Below the pieces are notes generated by a model. The model ran no database searches and was not told the origin of the DNA. It saw only the letters and a program-made list of their open reading frames with translations. Shown here in pieces: positions 17,651 to 26,316 of a stretch of DNA of 64,000 bases (position 1 is the stretch's first letter; every line of letters starts with the position of its first letter). Source of the stretch: Pararobbsia alpina_A (GTDB lineage: Bacteria > Pseudomonadota > Gammaproteobacteria > Burkholderiales > Burkholderiaceae); the NCBI RefSeq assembly GCF_965118125.1, contig NZ_OZ221288.1, positions 62,001 through 126,000 of the forward strand, written 5' to 3'. Both the position numbers and the translations under genes were made by a program.

Positions 17651-19023
17651 GCGAGTGTTCTCCTCAAATGATTGAGCAGGTCGATGCGGGTGATCAGGCC
17701 ATGAAACCCGCTATCGTCCGAAATGATGGCTACGAGCCCTGTGTTGAGCAGGGCGCTGAGTTCAGCCAGGCTCGCGGCAGGCGGCAGTGTCTGCGGCGCG
17801 CGCGTCATCGCCGCGGAGACGGGTGCCTGGAAACGGTCGCGGTGTGCCTGCACGTAAAGCAGCAGATCGGATTCGTCGATGACGCCGATCACGCGATGCT
17901 GGCTGTCGAGCACGGGCAACTGAGACACATCGAGTTGCCGCATGCGCTGGAACACGGTCAGAAGTGTATCGGCCTCGCCGACACTCAGCACGCTGCCTTC
18001 TTCGAAGCGACGCGAAATCAGGTCGCGCAGATCGCCATAGTGGTGCCGCTCGAGCAGGCCGTGATCGATCATCCAGTTGTCGTTGTAGACCTTCGAGAGA
18101 TAGCGCGTGCCGGTATCGCAGACAAAGGTCACCACGCGCTTCGGTTCGGTCTGTTCGCGGCAGTAGCGCAAGGCGGCCGCAAACAAGGTTCCGGTTGACG
18201 AACCACCCAGGATGCCTTCGCGGCGCAACAGTTCGCGCGCCGTGCCAAAGCTCTCTTCATCGGAAATCGAATAGGCACTGCGCACGCCGCTCAGGTCAGC
18301 GATGCCGGGGATGAAGTCTTCGCCAATGCCTTCGACGGCCCACGAACCGGCCTGGCCGACCTTGCCGCTGCGAATGTATTCGGCGAGCACCGATCCCGCC
18401 GGGTCGGCGAGCACAAATTCAAGCTGAGGCTGGACCTTGCGAAAGTATCGCGTGAGGCCGGTCAGCGTGCCTGAGGAACCGACACCCACGACGATCGCGT
18501 CGACGTCGTGGCCCGTCTGTTCCCAGATCTCTGGCGCGGTGCCTTCTTCATGGGCGCGGGGATTGTCGGCGTTGTTGAATTGATCAGCGAAGAACGCGCC
18601 ATCGATGCCCGCTGCGATGCGCGCGGCGTAGTCCTGGTAGTACTCGGGGTGGCCCTTGCCGACATCGGAGCGCGTCATATGCACCTCGGCGCCGATGGCC
18701 TTGAGATGCAGCACCTTCTCGGTCGACATCTTGTCGGGCACCACGAGCACGATGCGATAACCCTTCGCGCGTGCGACGAGGGCCAGGCCGAGCCCGGTGT
18801 TGCCCGCCGTGGCTTCGACGACCGTGCCGCCCGGTTTGAGCCGGCCGTCGCGCTCGGCCGCTTCGATCATCGCGACACCGATGCGGTCCTTGATCGAGCC
18901 GCCCGGGTTCTGTGACTCGAGCTTGAGCATCAGGGTGCATGGGCCGGTATCGAAGCGTGTTACGCGAACGAGCGGGGTGTGACCGATCAGGTCGAGTACG
19001 GCGGGGCCTGAAGCCAGCGTCAT
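17647..19023 (-). CDS. Cystathionine beta-synthase
   Basis: 458 aa. The N-terminal 320 residues are a cysteine-synthase-type PLP fold (GHTPLVRV, ESQNPGGSIKDRIG with PLP Lys45, EATAGNTGLGLALVA, GGSSTGT). The C-terminal pair of CBS domains (about 345-455) normally senses an adenosyl ligand. It condenses serine with homocysteine to cystathionine, and is first in an operon with the gamma-lyase (4-bp overlap), giving a complete methionine-to-cysteine route. No haem-binding N-terminal extension is present, unlike the animal enzyme. Confidence 0.94.
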   Translation of the reverse strand: MTLASGPAVLDLIGHTPLVRVTRFDTGPCTLMLKLESQNPGGSIKDRIGVAMIEAAERDGRLKPGGTVVEATAGNTGLGLALVARAKGYRIVLVVPDKMSTEKVLHLKAIGAEVHMTRSDVGKGHPEYYQDYAARIAAGIDGAFFADQFNNADNPRAHEEGTAPEIWEQTGHDVDAIVVGVGSSGTLTGLTRYFRKVQPQLEFVLADPAGSVLAEYIRSGKVGQAGSWAVEGIGEDFIPGIADLSGVRSAYSISDEESFGTARELLRREGILGGSSTGTLFAAALRYCREQTEPKRVVTFVCDTGTRYLSKVYNDNWMIDHGLLERHHYGDLRDLISRRFEEGSVLSVGEADTLLTVFQRMRQLDVSQLPVLDSQHRVIGVIDESDLLLYVQAHRDRFQAPVSAAMTRAPQTLPPAASLAELSALLNTGLVAIISDDSGFHGLITRIDLLNHLRRTLA

Positions 19024-19214
19024 GCAGCCACCTCGTGGTCGGGGTGCCTGCGCGGCGTTGCATCACATGCGTAGATGCCGCGCGGCGATCGGCATGGGCT
19101 TCGGGCGAGGGCGCAGCTGCAGCGCGCACAAGTGCTGCTGTCCGGAAGCCGGACGGACGCTCAGAGCATATAGCATCGGCGCAGTCCGTGCACCGCTACA
19201 GACCGAATGCACGA

Positions 19215-19243
19215 GACGCAGCGCCCTTATGGAGCGCTGCGTC
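19215..19243. terminator. 10-bp perfect hairpin
   Basis: GACGCAGCGC (19215-19224) pairs with GCGCTGCGTC (19234-19243) with a 9-nt loop. It lies just downstream of the 37-aa minus-strand ORF and upstream of the cystathionine beta-synthase start. It may terminate the small gene. No T tract. Confidence 0.45.
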
Positions 19244-19260
19244 GTACGCGCCGCGTCGGG

Positions 19261-19374
19261 TTACGAAGCGCGGGCGCGATGTGCAAGCAGTTCGGTCAGC
19301 AGCGTACGCAGTGTCGACCACTGCGAGTGCGCGGGTGCAGGCGAGCGCATGGCGGAAGTGTGCAGTCGTTTCAT
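19261..19374 (-). CDS. 37-aa hypothetical small protein
   Basis: A short ORF (MKRLHTSAMRSPAPAHSQW, then one amphipathic helix STLRTLLTELLAHRARAS) with an AGAGGG Shine-Dalgarno about 4 nt before the ATG and a strong hairpin 18 nt after its stop. It is basic and has no membrane span. No family recognised. The ribosome-binding site plus hairpin make it more likely than chance, but it is unproven. Confidence 0.4.
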   Translation of the reverse strand: MKRLHTSAMRSPAPAHSQWSTLRTLLTELLAHRARAS

Positions 19375-19652
19375 GGTGCCCTCTCTGAGAATCGGATTCG
19401 TTCGACGCAATCGCCGTGACTCATGTCATCGGTCCTGCGTCATTCGCTGGAATCGATTCTCACAAAAAGACCCTGCTCACGTCATATTGATTGTTCGAAT
19501 GGTTTGCATAGAAACCAGCAATCATCACCACCACGTCGCCGTCACAGCGGTACCGCCATCGAGTTACCGCTATGAGTGACCGCCATGAAAGTGCCGCGAC
19601 TGAATCGGCGGCGCTGACTCAACGTTACGCGGTCGCCATCTTCCAACCAGGG
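19375..19652. other. Intergenic, nothing recognised
   Basis: About 280 bp between two minus-strand genes. It presumably holds the promoter of the 37-aa ORF. No conserved signals seen. Confidence 0.4.
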
Positions 19653-20114
19653 TTATTCGACGCCGCGGACGACGCGCACCTGATGTTCGAGTCGCACACG
19701 TTCGACGGCTTGCAGTTGCTCGAGACGCTCGCGAATGTGCCGGGCGTGTGTTTCATCGATGCCCTGCACGCAGATGCGCTGGTCGAACGCGCCGGGCAGG
19801 CGGCGCACGTGGAAGCTCTGAATATCGATCGGCGACGAAGGCTCGGATTCAAGACATTCGATCACGCTGCTGACCGCAGCGACGTTGGGCTCGGTCACCA
19901 CATGCAAGACGTGGCTCAGTTGCGAACCCGGAAACAGCGCGCCGATATCGCTGGACGAGGGCTGCGCGTTCGCGCGACATGGATCTGACGCGGGGTGTGA
20001 ACCGGGATGTGAAGCGGAACGTGCTGCGGAGTGTGAAGCAGGACGTGACGCAGGACCTGAAGCGGGATGTGCTGCAGAATTTGAAGCGGGCGTGGAAGCG
20101 TTCGATGCTTGCAT
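19653..20114 (-). CDS. ACT-like domain protein with low-complexity N-terminus
   Basis: 153 aa. Residues about 65-150 show the beta-alpha-beta-beta-alpha-beta rhythm of a small ACT domain (SHVLHVVTEPNVAAVSSVIE, IDIQSFHVRRL, DQRICVQGIDETHARHIRE, LQAVERVRLEHQVRVV), as in acetolactate synthase regulatory subunits. Residues 4-45 are Ala/Ser/His/Pro repeats encoded by ten 12-bp DNA units. The start codon is uncertain: the ATG at 20114 has only a weak GAG, and translation might begin inside or after the repeat. An opposing frame overlaps; I prefer this strand because of the domain pattern. Role unknown, plausibly amino-acid sensing. Confidence 0.5.
   Translation of the reverse strand: MQASNASTPASNSAAHPASGPASRPASHSAARSASHPGSHPASDPCRANAQPSSSDIGALFPGSQLSHVLHVVTEPNVAAVSSVIECLESEPSSPIDIQSFHVRRLPGAFDQRICVQGIDETHARHIRERLEQLQAVERVRLEHQVRVVRGVE
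19987..20106. repeat. Ten degenerate 12-bp tandem repeats
   Basis: Contiguous units of consensus GAAGCGGGATGT run exactly in 12-bp register from 19987 to 20106, each differing at a few bases. The period is a multiple of three, so they encode a four-residue repeat (PAS[H/R/N]) in the minus-strand ORF. Confidence 0.8.
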
Positions 20115-20704
20115 TCTCGATATCCGGTTAGATCATCACGAACCGGTGCGAGCCAAGCTGTTCCCGTTTCGTTGCCGACAATCGGCCGCATCGCCATGAC
20201 TGGCCGCCACCTTGCCCGGGAGGGCAGGTTGGCGTCGGCGAACCTGCTCGCCGACTCTGGATGCCCGCGCATGATACCAAGAAACGCAGAACGGGGCTTT
20301 CAAGACCCTTGTCGAGGGTCCGGTCGATGACATTGGATGAACGCCCGAATGAAGGCTTTTTCACGAATGACGTGGAATCGGCGCGTTTCGCCGTCCGTCG
20401 ATACTGCATGTGCGAGACCGGTCAAATCTGCCGCAATCGTCCGTCTGGCAAGGGACTCAAGGGATATCGCCGCCGACCGTTAACCCGGTAGACGGGGCTG
20501 CTTTTGCCGCATTATTCACGCCGTGGCATCAATGTATTCATCGCCGGGTGGTTTATTCACATCGTGTGCCCCGTTATCTTTGGAACCCATGAAGGGTCGT
20601 TTGCGATACCCGCAGACCCGGCAAGGCAATGCGTGGCGGCGTTTTCTCTCGGATGCACTGCATCCCGACAGCGCCGGTCACGCGAAAGTTATCGGGAGTT
20701 CATC
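20115..20704. other. Long intergenic region, no gene seen
   Basis: About 590 bp. It contains a small hairpin (GACCCT/AGGGTC near 20306-20322) and probably the promoters of the ACT-like gene (minus) and of the two small plus-strand genes. Frames here have no family features. Confidence 0.4.
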
Positions 20705-20881
20705 ATGTCCGACTTCGCACCGCTTGGATCGTATTCATCGCTCGACGAGCTGGGTCCCACTGAAACGACGTGGCATCCGTTTGCATACCGTACGCAGGCT
20801 CGCACGGCGCTGCGTCAGGCTCAACGGCCGCAGCAGCAACAACAGCAAGCAGCAGAAACTCGCGTTTGCGAAGCGGCTTAA
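20705..20881 (+). CDS. 58-aa small protein with a Gln run
   Basis: The ATG at 20705 has GGGAG 7 nt upstream. The protein begins MSDFAPLGSYSSLDELGPTE and contains TTWHPFAYRTQARTALRQAQ and then a stretch of six glutamines before AAETRVCEAA. Soluble and hydrophilic. It is followed after 26 bp by a second small basic ORF with an excellent ribosome-binding site, so the two probably form an operon. No family recognised. Confidence 0.5.
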   Translation: MSDFAPLGSYSSLDELGPTETTWHPFAYRTQARTALRQAQRPQQQQQQAAETRVCEAA

Positions 20882-20907
20882 CGTCAACGTTCGAGGAGGC
20901 TGCTGCC

Positions 20908-21057
20908 ATGTGCACGATTGCTCAGCGTTCGTTTTCCCGTACTTATCGCGTTCGCACGACCGATGCGACGCGGCTTGAAACGGTTCGCAAGGTGCGTACA
21001 GTCCTCGGACGTGTTGCGCGCGCATTGTTTCGCCGGCGCACCGTCGGCACGGTGTAG
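20908..21057 (+). CDS. 49-aa highly basic small protein
   Basis: The ATG at 20908 follows GAGGAGG at ideal spacing. The product (MCTIAQRSFSRTYRVRTTDA, then TRLETVRKVRTVLGRVARAL, then FRRRTVGTV) is Arg-rich with one amphipathic helix, so nucleic-acid or membrane-surface binding is conceivable. It is second in a two-gene small-protein operon and followed by a 12-bp hairpin. No family recognised. Confidence 0.55.
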   Translation: MCTIAQRSFSRTYRVRTTDATRLETVRKVRTVLGRVARALFRRRTVGTV

Positions 21058-21093
21058 CCGAGGCGTGCTGGAGCGTCGCCTCTAGATTTTTTT

Positions 21094-21123
21094 AACGTGG
21101 ACATCGAGGTTGATGTCCACGTT
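21094..21123. terminator. 12-bp perfect hairpin after the small-protein operon
   Basis: AACGTGGACATC (21094-21105) pairs with GATGTCCACGTT (21112-21123), loop GAGGTT. A run of seven T residues lies 5' of it rather than 3', so on the plus strand it lacks a classical U tract. Likely the 3' end of the small operon's transcript. Confidence 0.55.
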
Positions 21124-21420
21124 GTCGTTGTGGGGTTGTCAGCGCGTCGGCGATCTGCGTGACGTCGGCGCATTCCGCTGACAAATCGCAGCGATGTCGC
21201 GCCGACGCGGCGAGGCGGCAGATCGTCTCACGGCGTGAGCTATTCGATATCCGGACACGGCGGCAACCCGCCTCCCTCCAGCGTCGCATGCCCCGGCCAC
21301 CAGCGTCTTTCCACGCCCGTCTCAGGCTTTTCCCCTGTTCAAGAAACCCGGTGCATCGCCGATATCACGACTAGGCCTCGCGCATCTCGCGGCACGAGGC
21401 GTTCTCGGGTTTCCTGTCCA
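21124..21420. other. Intergenic region before the DUF3034 cluster
   Basis: About 300 bp. The open frame of the DUF3034 gene extends back to 21235 but has no signal peptide or similarity there, so I treat it as upstream region with the cluster promoter. No boxes identified. Confidence 0.4.
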
Positions 21421-22320
21421 ATGTTTGACTATTCAAAGCATGCACCGCGTGCGATTGCCGCGGCGTGTCTCGTTGCCTGCGGCGTTGTCTGGAGCGCATC
21501 GGCATGCGCGCAGGTTGCATCGACCGGCGGCAAGCTGCTGCTGACGGGCGGCGTATCGGAAATCGACGGCGCAGCCGGTGGCGGACTCACGCCATGGGCA
21601 CTGATCGGCGGACAAGGAACGGCAGGGCAGGTCGGCGGTAATGTGCACGACACGTATGTCAAATCGGGCGCGTATGCCTTGAACAGCGTCGGCGGTCTGT
21701 TTGGCATTGCCGATCGATTCGAATTCTCCGTCGCGCATCAGTCATTCGATACGCGCGACGTCGGCGCCGAGCTCGGACTGGGCGAGGGCTATCGTTTTTC
21801 GCAGGACATCATCGGCGCGAAGGTGCGCGTGCTCGGCAACGCGGTACTCGACCAGGACGTCTGGTGGCCGCAGGTATCGGTCGGCATCCAGTACAAGCAC
21901 AACAACAACGCGAATATTGTTGAAGCGATCGGTGCGAAGAGCGACTCGGGCACGGACTTCTACATTTCAGCGACCAAGTTGCTGCTCGCTCAGAGCCTGT
22001 TGATCAACGGCACGCTGCGCCTGACGAAGGCCAACCAGCTCGGGCTGCTCGGCTTTGGCGGCGATCGCAACGACAGCTATCGACCGGAGTTCGAGACCTC
22101 GATTGCGTATCTGCTGTCGAAACAGATCGCGATCGGCGCCGAGTACCGCATGAAGCCCGACAACCTGTCCTTTGCACGTGAGCAGGACTGGTATGACGCG
22201 TTTGTCGCGTGGCAACCGAATAAATATGTGTCGCTGACCGTTGCGTATGTGCAGCTTGGCGACATCGCAACGATCCGTAACCAGCATGGGTTTTACGTAT
22301 CGGGCCAGTTGGGATTCTGA
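21421..22320 (+). CDS. DUF3034 family outer-membrane-type protein
   Basis: 299 aa. A signal peptide (MFDYSKHAPRAIAAACLVAC onward, cleavage near ASACAQ) precedes a mature protein made of alternating beta strands, with SEIDGAAGGGLTPWALIGG, DRFEFSVAHQSFDT, and a final strand ending in Phe (YVSGQLGF), the usual signal for outer-membrane barrel insertion. I recognise this as DUF3034. The start chosen is the one that yields a signal peptide. It heads a four-gene run with an exported globin, a cupredoxin-like protein and a GGDEF-EAL protein. Function unknown. Confidence 0.85.
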   Translation: MFDYSKHAPRAIAAACLVACGVVWSASACAQVASTGGKLLLTGGVSEIDGAAGGGLTPWALIGGQGTAGQVGGNVHDTYVKSGAYALNSVGGLFGIADRFEFSVAHQSFDTRDVGAELGLGEGYRFSQDIIGAKVRVLGNAVLDQDVWWPQVSVGIQYKHNNNANIVEAIGAKSDSGTDFYISATKLLLAQSLLINGTLRLTKANQLGLLGFGGDRNDSYRPEFETSIAYLLSKQIAIGAEYRMKPDNLSFAREQDWYDAFVAWQPNKYVSLTVAYVQLGDIATIRNQHGFYVSGQLGF

Positions 22321-22378
22321 CGGCCACGTTGACAGATCTCGTTCACGGCACGATCGGCAGCACGTTTTCGATTGCGCA

Positions 22379-23056
22379 ATGAATCGACTGTCTCCCTGGA
22401 TGAGTGATTTTGTAAGTGCGATGCCCGACATGATGACGCCTGTTGACCCCGTAGCCGCGATGAGTGCGGCGAATGCGCGCTTGCTGTTCAAGCGTGCGCG
22501 ACGCGTCGCGCGCCAGATCCGCGCGTGGGTGGTCCGCGCGCTTGGCGCGGGGCTCGTGGCCGGCGTCGGGATGCTGCTGACGATGGGCGCGCCTGTGCAT
22601 GCACAAACGCAGTGGCAGGGGCAAACGCCGGCTCTGGACCCGGCCCAGGCCCAGGCTCAGTCTGGTGCCCAACCCTCGAGCGCGCCGGCTGAGGTCGACG
22701 ATTCGCTGTATCAGGCACTCGGCGCCCGGCCTGGTCTCGTGAAGATCGTCGACGGCATGATGACGCATGTGCTCGCCGACCCGCGCACCAATCCTTACTT
22801 CGAGAACGCATCGATCAAGCGCATCAAGCAGAAGCTCGTTGAGCAGTTCTGCGTGCTGAGCGGCGGCCCGTGTACCTACACCGGGCGCGAAATGAAGCGC
22901 GCGCATGCGGGCGAGAAGATCACCGCCGAGGCATTCAATGCACTCGTCGAGGACTTGCAGAAGTCGATGGACGAGAACGGCATTCCGTTCCACACCCAGA
23001 ACAAACTGCTTGCGAAGCTGGCGCCGATGTATCGCCAGATCGTCGAGCAACCCTGA
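22379..23056 (+). CDS. Exported group I truncated haemoglobin
   Basis: 225 aa. Residues 35-76 form a long basic signal sequence (RARRVARQIRAWVVRALGAG, hydrophobic core, cleavage near PVHAQ). Residues 108-223 are a 2/2 globin: LYQALGARPGLVKIVDGMM, ADPRTNPYF, CVLSGGPCTYTGREMKRAH with the proximal haem His at residue 176, then ITAEAFNALVEDL. Truncated globins bind O2 or NO; export to the periplasm is unusual and suggests NO/O2 chemistry or sensing there. The start is uncertain: ATG at 22379 or 22400 have weak ribosome sites. Confidence 0.85.
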   Translation: MNRLSPWMSDFVSAMPDMMTPVDPVAAMSAANARLLFKRARRVARQIRAWVVRALGAGLVAGVGMLLTMGAPVHAQTQWQGQTPALDPAQAQAQSGAQPSSAPAEVDDSLYQALGARPGLVKIVDGMMTHVLADPRTNPYFENASIKRIKQKLVEQFCVLSGGPCTYTGREMKRAHAGEKITAEAFNALVEDLQKSMDENGIPFHTQNKLLAKLAPMYRQIVEQP

Positions 23057-23071
23057 TTGTCCGGAGACACG

Positions 23072-23692
23072 ATGAAATTGGTTTCTTTAGGCCGGGCGCT
23101 TGGCGCCTGCACCGTATTGACCGCGGCCCTGCTTGCGCAGACAGCGATCGCGGTGACGGTGAAGGTTCAGGTGTTCGACCAGGATGGCCACGCACTGTCG
23201 GACGCCGCCGTCTATGCGGTGCCCCTGAATGGCAAGCTGCCCACACCGCACCCCGGTGAAGCGGTCATCGACCAGGTCAAACGCACGTTCGTTCCGCTCG
23301 TCACGGTGATCCAGACGGGTACCTCGGTTTCGTTCCCGAACAAGGACAATATCGAGCACGACGTCTATTCGTTCTCTCCGGCGAAGACCTTTGAACTCGA
23401 CCTGTACAGCGGTGTGCCGTCGCACCCGGTCGTGTTCGACAAGCCGGGCCTTGCTGTGCTCGGCTGCAATATCCACGACTCGATGATCGCGTACGTTTAC
23501 GTGGTCGACAGTCCGTACTTCGGCAAGTCGGATCAGAACGGTATCGCGCGTGTCGAGAACCTGCCGCCGGGCAACTATGAGTTCCGGGCCTGGCACTATC
23601 AGATGGCCGATACCACCACGTTGCCGTCAGCACGGCTGTCGACCGACGCCGACGCCGATGTCAAGGTCACGGTGCAGACCAAACCCAAATAA
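23072..23692 (+). CDS. Periplasmic cupredoxin-like protein ('methylamine utilisation protein' type)
   Basis: 206 aa. Signal peptide residues 1-27 (cleavage near TAIA). The mature domain is a beta-sandwich with type-1 copper ligands in the expected order: His96 (NIEHDVYS), Cys132, His135 and Met138 (GCNIHDSM). The C-terminal part resembles a carboxypeptidase-regulatory-like segment (IARVENLPPGNYEFRAWHY). It could carry electrons or bind copper. The GGAG before the ATG at 23072 supports this start over 23057. It is 15 bp after the globin gene, clearly the same operon. Confidence 0.87.
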   Translation: MKLVSLGRALGACTVLTAALLAQTAIAVTVKVQVFDQDGHALSDAAVYAVPLNGKLPTPHPGEAVIDQVKRTFVPLVTVIQTGTSVSFPNKDNIEHDVYSFSPAKTFELDLYSGVPSHPVVFDKPGLAVLGCNIHDSMIAYVYVVDSPYFGKSDQNGIARVENLPPGNYEFRAWHYQMADTTTLPSARLSTDADADVKVTVQTKPK

Positions 23693-23712
23693 CCCGGAGC
23701 ACCGGCCCAGTC

Positions 23713-26100
23713 ATGTTCATGCGCGCGCATAGCCTACGTACGCGAATCGCACTGGTATTTGTCGTGCTGCTGCTCGCGATTCAGCTTGCGGTGTTCGTCG
23801 TCATTACCGGCGTCATTCACACGAGTTCGCGTACGACGGTCAATCAGCAACTCGATGTCGGGCAACGCGTGTTCGAGCGGACGCTGCGCAATAACAGCGA
23901 CAAGCTCATCGATTCGGCCAAGGTGATCGCGGCCGATTTCGGCTTTCGCGCCGCGGTCGCGAGCGACGACGTGAATACCGTGCGTTCTGCGCTCGAGAAT
24001 CACGGCGAGCGCGTGCATGCGGGCGTGGTCGAATTCATTGGCCTCGACGGCAAGCTTGTCGCGCAAACGCACCCACCGAGCCATACATTCGAAGGCCTCG
24101 TGTTTCCGAAGCTCGTGAGCCGCGCCGCGCGCGATGGCAGTGCGAGTGCGATCGACATGATCGACGGGCGCGTCTATGAAATGGTGGCTGTGCCGGTGAA
24201 AGCGCCGCTGACGATCGGCTGGGTCGTCATGGGCTTCAACATCACCGATGTGATGCTGCGGGAACAGGCGAGCCTGGTCGGCCTCGACGTGTCCTTCCTC
24301 GGGCTCGGTGGAGACAATCGCTGGCAGATGCTCGCAACCTCGATCATGGGTGCCGAGCCGGACGCACTGACGCGGTTGTTGTCGCGAACTGCAAGGTCTC
24401 CGGGCCTGCCGACCGTGGTTTCAGTCAATGGCGAGGACTACGGCACCAAGGCGCTCGTCATTGCGACAGACGGCCGGCCGATCGTGGCGGTGCTTCAACG
24501 CTCGATGCACGACGCACTGGCGCCGCTGCGCCATCTGCAATCGACGCTTGTGGTCATCGCGCTTGTCGGTGTCGCGATCTCCGTCGCAGGTGGCATGTTC
24601 ACCGCGCGCAGCATTGCGGAACCGATTCGCGATCTCACGCGGTTCGCGCGCCAGATCGGTGGAGGCGACTACCATGCCGAAGCCCCGGTCGCGAGGCATG
24701 GCGAAGTCGGCGAGCTGGCCGATGCGTTCGAGCGAATGCGGCACGACATTGCGATTCGCGAGCGGCAGATTTCGCTGCTCGCCTATGAAGACACGCTGAC
24801 CGGGCTGCCCAACCGCGGCAAGTTCAACACATCAGTCGAGGCCGCGCTTGCCGAGGCACGCGTGCAGGGCCATCCGATGTCGATCATGATGATGGACCTC
24901 GACCGGTTCAAGTACGTGAACGACTCGCTCGGGCATCACATCGGCGACTTGTTGCTTCGCGAGGTGGCTTTCCGTTTCTGGAAGGTGCTCGCCAACGACG
25001 GCGACGTCATTGCGCGGCTCGGCGGGGATGAGTTCGCGGCCCTGTTACCGTTCGATGGTCTTGATGTGGGGCAGCGCAAGGCCACGGCGCTGCTGCATGC
25101 GCTCGAAACGCCGATCGTGATCGAAGGCCAGATCATCGATGTCAGCGTCAGCATCGGGCTTGTGAGTTTCCCACACGACGGCGACACGTTCTACACCCTG
25201 ATGCGTCGTGCGGACGTCGCCATGTATGCCGCCAAGCGGCGCAATGCGGGCTACGCGGTGTACCACCCCGGCGACGATCAGCACAATCCTGAACGCCTGT
25301 CGCTGATGGGTGAATTGCGTCAGGCCGTGGAGCGCGACGAGCTGACGCTCTACTACCAGCCCAAAGTCGACCTCACGAGTGGCCGCGTGAGCTACGTCGA
25401 GGCCCTGCTGCGCTGGGAACATCCCGTGCGCGGCATCGTGCCGCCGGATCAGTTCATTCCGTTCGCCGAGCAAACCGGGTATATCAAGGTGCTGTCGCGC
25501 TGGGTCGCAAACAAGGCGCTCGAACAATGTGCCGCATGGCGCAAGGCGGGCATCGAGCTCGATGTGTCGATCAATGTGTCGGCGCGCGATCTGATCAACG
25601 CCGATTTGCCGCAGACTTTCGCGACCTTGCTCGAGAAGCATCGTGTCGAACCCGAATGGATCTGGGTTGAAATCACGGAAAGCGCGGTGATGGACGATCC
25701 GGTGCATGCAATGTCCACGCTCGACGATCTCTATGCGATGGGGCTGCGCCTCTCGATCGACGATTTCGGCACCGGCTATTCGTCGCTCGCGTATCTGAAG
25801 AAGATGCCGGTGCACGAGATCAAGATCGACAAGTCGTTCGTGATGGGCATGACGGACGACCGTGACGACGAAACCATCGTCCGCTCGACGATCGCGCTGG
25901 GGCACAGCCTCGGGCTCAAGGTGGTCGCGGAGGGCGTTGAAACGCAATCGGCACTCGAACAGTTGCGCCAGCTCGATTGCGACCTTGCGCAGGGCTACTT
26001 CGTGAGCCGGCCGTTGTCGCCGGAGCGTCTGCAGGTGTGGCTCACCGAATGGCGCGCTGGTCATTCGAAGACGCCGGCGGGTGCCGACCTGCCTGTGTAG
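23713..26100 (+). CDS. Membrane-bound sensor diguanylate cyclase/phosphodiesterase (GGDEF-EAL)
   Basis: 795 aa. TM1 about 13-35, periplasmic sensor domain about 36-275 (Cache-like alpha/beta), TM2 about 278-300, HAMP about 301-350 (ARSIAEPIRDLTRFARQIGG), GGDEF about 355-520 with an intact GGDEF at residue 437, and EAL about 535-785 with an intact EALLRWEHP, ITES and DDFGTGYSSL. Both domains keep their catalytic residues, so it could make or break c-di-GMP. Ends 20 bp after the cupredoxin gene; same transcription unit, so the periplasmic globin/copper protein may feed its sensor. Confidence 0.93.
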   Translation: MFMRAHSLRTRIALVFVVLLLAIQLAVFVVITGVIHTSSRTTVNQQLDVGQRVFERTLRNNSDKLIDSAKVIAADFGFRAAVASDDVNTVRSALENHGERVHAGVVEFIGLDGKLVAQTHPPSHTFEGLVFPKLVSRAARDGSASAIDMIDGRVYEMVAVPVKAPLTIGWVVMGFNITDVMLREQASLVGLDVSFLGLGGDNRWQMLATSIMGAEPDALTRLLSRTARSPGLPTVVSVNGEDYGTKALVIATDGRPIVAVLQRSMHDALAPLRHLQSTLVVIALVGVAISVAGGMFTARSIAEPIRDLTRFARQIGGGDYHAEAPVARHGEVGELADAFERMRHDIAIRERQISLLAYEDTLTGLPNRGKFNTSVEAALAEARVQGHPMSIMMMDLDRFKYVNDSLGHHIGDLLLREVAFRFWKVLANDGDVIARLGGDEFAALLPFDGLDVGQRKATALLHALETPIVIEGQIIDVSVSIGLVSFPHDGDTFYTLMRRADVAMYAAKRRNAGYAVYHPGDDQHNPERLSLMGELRQAVERDELTLYYQPKVDLTSGRVSYVEALLRWEHPVRGIVPPDQFIPFAEQTGYIKVLSRWVANKALEQCAAWRKAGIELDVSINVSARDLINADLPQTFATLLEKHRVEPEWIWVEITESAVMDDPVHAMSTLDDLYAMGLRLSIDDFGTGYSSLAYLKKMPVHEIKIDKSFVMGMTDDRDDETIVRSTIALGHSLGLKVVAEGVETQSALEQLRQLDCDLAQGYFVSRPLSPERLQVWLTEWRAGHSKTPAGADLPV

Positions 26101-26316
26101 TGGCGTAGTGCGTGCATCCGCCGCCGCATGAGCCGCATGAGCATCGAGTGTATCGGGTCGGTCGGCTAGAGACATCGGGTGTGTCTGGCGGCCACGCGTG
26201 CCGGACGATCCGCTGCAGCGAAGAGCGTCCCGTTGTAGCATCCACGGCCAAGGCTGCCCATTCAGCGCAGCCGCGCCGCGTTCGCGCGGCGCGCCCCAAG
26301 ACCCGAGGATCCATCG

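Noticed and set aside
19572..19988. 138-aa plus-strand frame over the ACT-like gene
   Set aside because: Its translation shows no secondary-structure rhythm, whereas the minus strand shows an ACT-like pattern. The choice is not fully certain.
20128..20409. 93-aa minus-strand frame in the long gap
   Set aside because: No ribosome site, no domain pattern and Arg/Ser-rich composition.
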